Positions 5,156 to 5,722 of a stretch of 5,722 nt of DNA are shown one piece after another. A model generated the notes under the pieces. That model searched no databases, was not told the origin of the DNA, and was given only the letters and a program-made list of their open reading frames with translations. Origin of the DNA: JANNHP01 sp031404455 (GTDB taxonomy: Bacteria > Planctomycetota > JAJSAM01 > JAJVHW01); the NCBI GenBank assembly GCA_031404455.1, contig JANNHP010000463.1, positions 1-5,722 of the forward strand, read 5' to 3'. A program made the position numbers and the translations under genes. Numbering within the stretch: position 1 is the stretch's first letter; the number at the start of each line of letters is the position of its first letter.

Positions 5156-5722
5156 ATGCGGTTCCTCACACGCGAATGGGCGACCGGCGAACTCTCCGAC
5201 GATGCCGCTGCGGCGGCCTCGGAGGCATGGCGAGAGCATCACGAGGCGCTGCGGCCGAGACTGCCCGCCGACGTCCGCGCCTTCGCGGAGCGCCTCACAA
5301 CGGACTTGACGATCCACGACTCCTTCGTGCGTCGCGCCGAGGTCGACTTGCGTCGCCGTCGCGTCGAGATCGTGCTCCGTTGCCTCTCGGGGCCACTGTT
5401 CGAGCACCAACTCGACTTGGCGCTGCGTTTCGGCGGTGTCGAGGCGTTGCTGCCGGAGGGCGAGGAGTTCGCACGGTTGTTGGCGACCCCGGACGTCGAG
5501 TGGCTCTACGAGGAGATCGATCTCGCACCGGACGACGCGGTCGAGGTCCGCGTACTCCACTGGCGACCGTCGACCGGTCACGGAAAGCACGGGCTGCGGT
5601 TCCACCGGCTGTCCTACGAAGTCGCACCGGCCGAGGTCGAAGGAATAGTATCCCAGGCCCGGAGGACCCGCGCTCGCGCCGAAGTACGCGAAGTACGGCG
5701 CCGCGTTTGGCGTTGCATACTC
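5156..5722 (+). CDS. Uncharacterised protein, 3' end disturbed and open at the right edge
   Basis: The frame is open from an ATG at 5156 to the edge (189 codons, no stop). It is a soluble, acidic and Arg-rich protein with no signal peptide. It starts MRFLTREWATGELSDD, then has helical segments (about 20-50), a conserved-looking TIHDSFVRR, and two strand pairs around VDLRRRRVEIVLRC and VEVRVLHW. I cannot name the family; the N-terminal pattern and IHD element resemble small DUF proteins. A GTG at 5141 would add five residues; neither start has a good ribosome binding site, and I prefer the ATG. It begins 29 bp after the aconitase stop, so it may be read through from it. Codons such as TTG, CGT, GCA and CGA are commoner here than in aconitase. 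After about residue 157 (position 5626) the sequence turns Arg-rich with rare ATA and AGG codons, exactly where a minus-strand phosphoesterase fragment begins, so the native C-terminus is probably missing. Confidence 0.65.
   Translation, partial: MRFLTREWATGELSDDAAAAASEAWREHHEALRPRLPADVRAFAERLTTDLTIHDSFVRRAEVDLRRRRVEIVLRCLSGPLFEHQLDLALRFGGVEALLPEGEEFARLLATPDVEWLYEEIDLAPDDAVEVRVLHWRPSTGHGKHGLRFHRLSYEVAPAEVEGIVSQARRTRARAEVREVRRRVWRCIL
5627..5722 (-). pseudogene. Internal fragment of a calcineurin-like metallophosphoesterase, cut off on its 3' side
   Basis: Read on the minus strand from the right edge, the first codons give EYATPNAAPYFAYFG, then ASAGPPGLGYYSFDLG, then Arg. This matches the block just after the metal-binding GNH motif in secreted calcineurin-like phosphoesterases, where [GNH]-E-Y-x-T-P-x-A-x-x-Y-x-x-Y-F-G is followed by YYSFDLG and then normally W-H-[VI]-x-x-L-N-S. 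Here the family pattern stops after DLGR. The next residues are CDFVGQPVEPQ, and the frame only continues open (to a stop at 5051) as an antisense shadow of the plus-strand gene. The rest of the catalytic domain, including the later His metal ligands, is therefore absent. The upstream part lies outside the window. The fragment is either a truncated remnant or one side of a chimeric junction. I recognise the family from the motif pattern only. Confidence 0.65.

Noticed and set aside
5051..5605. Minus-strand 184-codon frame as an independent gene
   Set aside because: It has no protein-like pattern and lies antisense to a better plus frame. It is the open continuation of the phosphoesterase fragment frame past the junction, not a gene of its own.
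5646..5651. TAGTAT as a -10 promoter box
   Set aside because: On the minus strand these bases fall on the Tyr-Tyr codons of the conserved GYYSFDLG block; no -35 and no following start were found.
5680..5697. Tandem 9-bp repeat (CGAAGTACG twice)
   Set aside because: It is the reverse complement of codons for Tyr-Phe in the repeated YFAYF pattern of the phosphoesterase motif, so coding explains it.

Overview
This is a high-GC bacterial window with codons that mostly end in G or C. It carries ordinary chromosomal genes, and I see no insertion sequence, CRISPR array, tRNA or rRNA. Two lipoproteins with export signals and lipoboxes point to a bacterium with a lipoprotein export pathway. The aconitase is of the mitochondrial type, which among bacteria is scattered through several GC-rich and environmental phyla. 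A Myxococcota-, Planctomycetota- or Gemmatimonadota-like lineage would fit, but the sequence does not settle the phylum.

Layout from left to right. (1) On the minus strand, from 416 to beyond the left edge, lies the N-terminal part of a PLP-dependent group II decarboxylase-family enzyme, apparently with a leaderless start. (2) A 55-bp divergent spacer leads to a plus-strand gene (472-1395) for a cytoplasmic TPR-like helical protein. (3) A hairpin-rich 67-bp spacer separates it from a convergent minus-strand gene for a 58-residue lipoprotein (1463-1639). (4) A 132-bp divergent spacer holds a good promoter for a 321-residue lipoprotein of unknown function (1772-2737). (5) After a 115-bp spacer with a -10-like box and a short dyad comes a complete mitochondrial-type aconitate hydratase (2853-5126), with every cluster ligand and active-site residue I checked in place. 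(6) Starting 29 bp after its stop is an uncharacterised plus-strand gene (from 5156) that stays open to the right edge. (7) At the right edge the minus strand encodes an unmistakable internal piece of a calcineurin-like metallophosphoesterase. That piece ends abruptly at about 5627-5630, where the plus-strand gene takes over.

The genes do not form an obvious pathway. Most are singletons with their own start signals in alternating orientation. Aconitase is the only central-metabolism gene, and only the gene after it is close enough to share its transcript.

Two things deserve attention. A perfect 15-bp inverted repeat lies inside the aconitase reading frame, made of codons the gene otherwise hardly uses, yet it adds no length to the protein. 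The other is the abrupt junction near 5627-5630 between an unknown gene and an oppositely oriented metallophosphoesterase fragment, which is either a real truncating rearrangement or a chimeric contig end. I found no convincing new multi-gene system.
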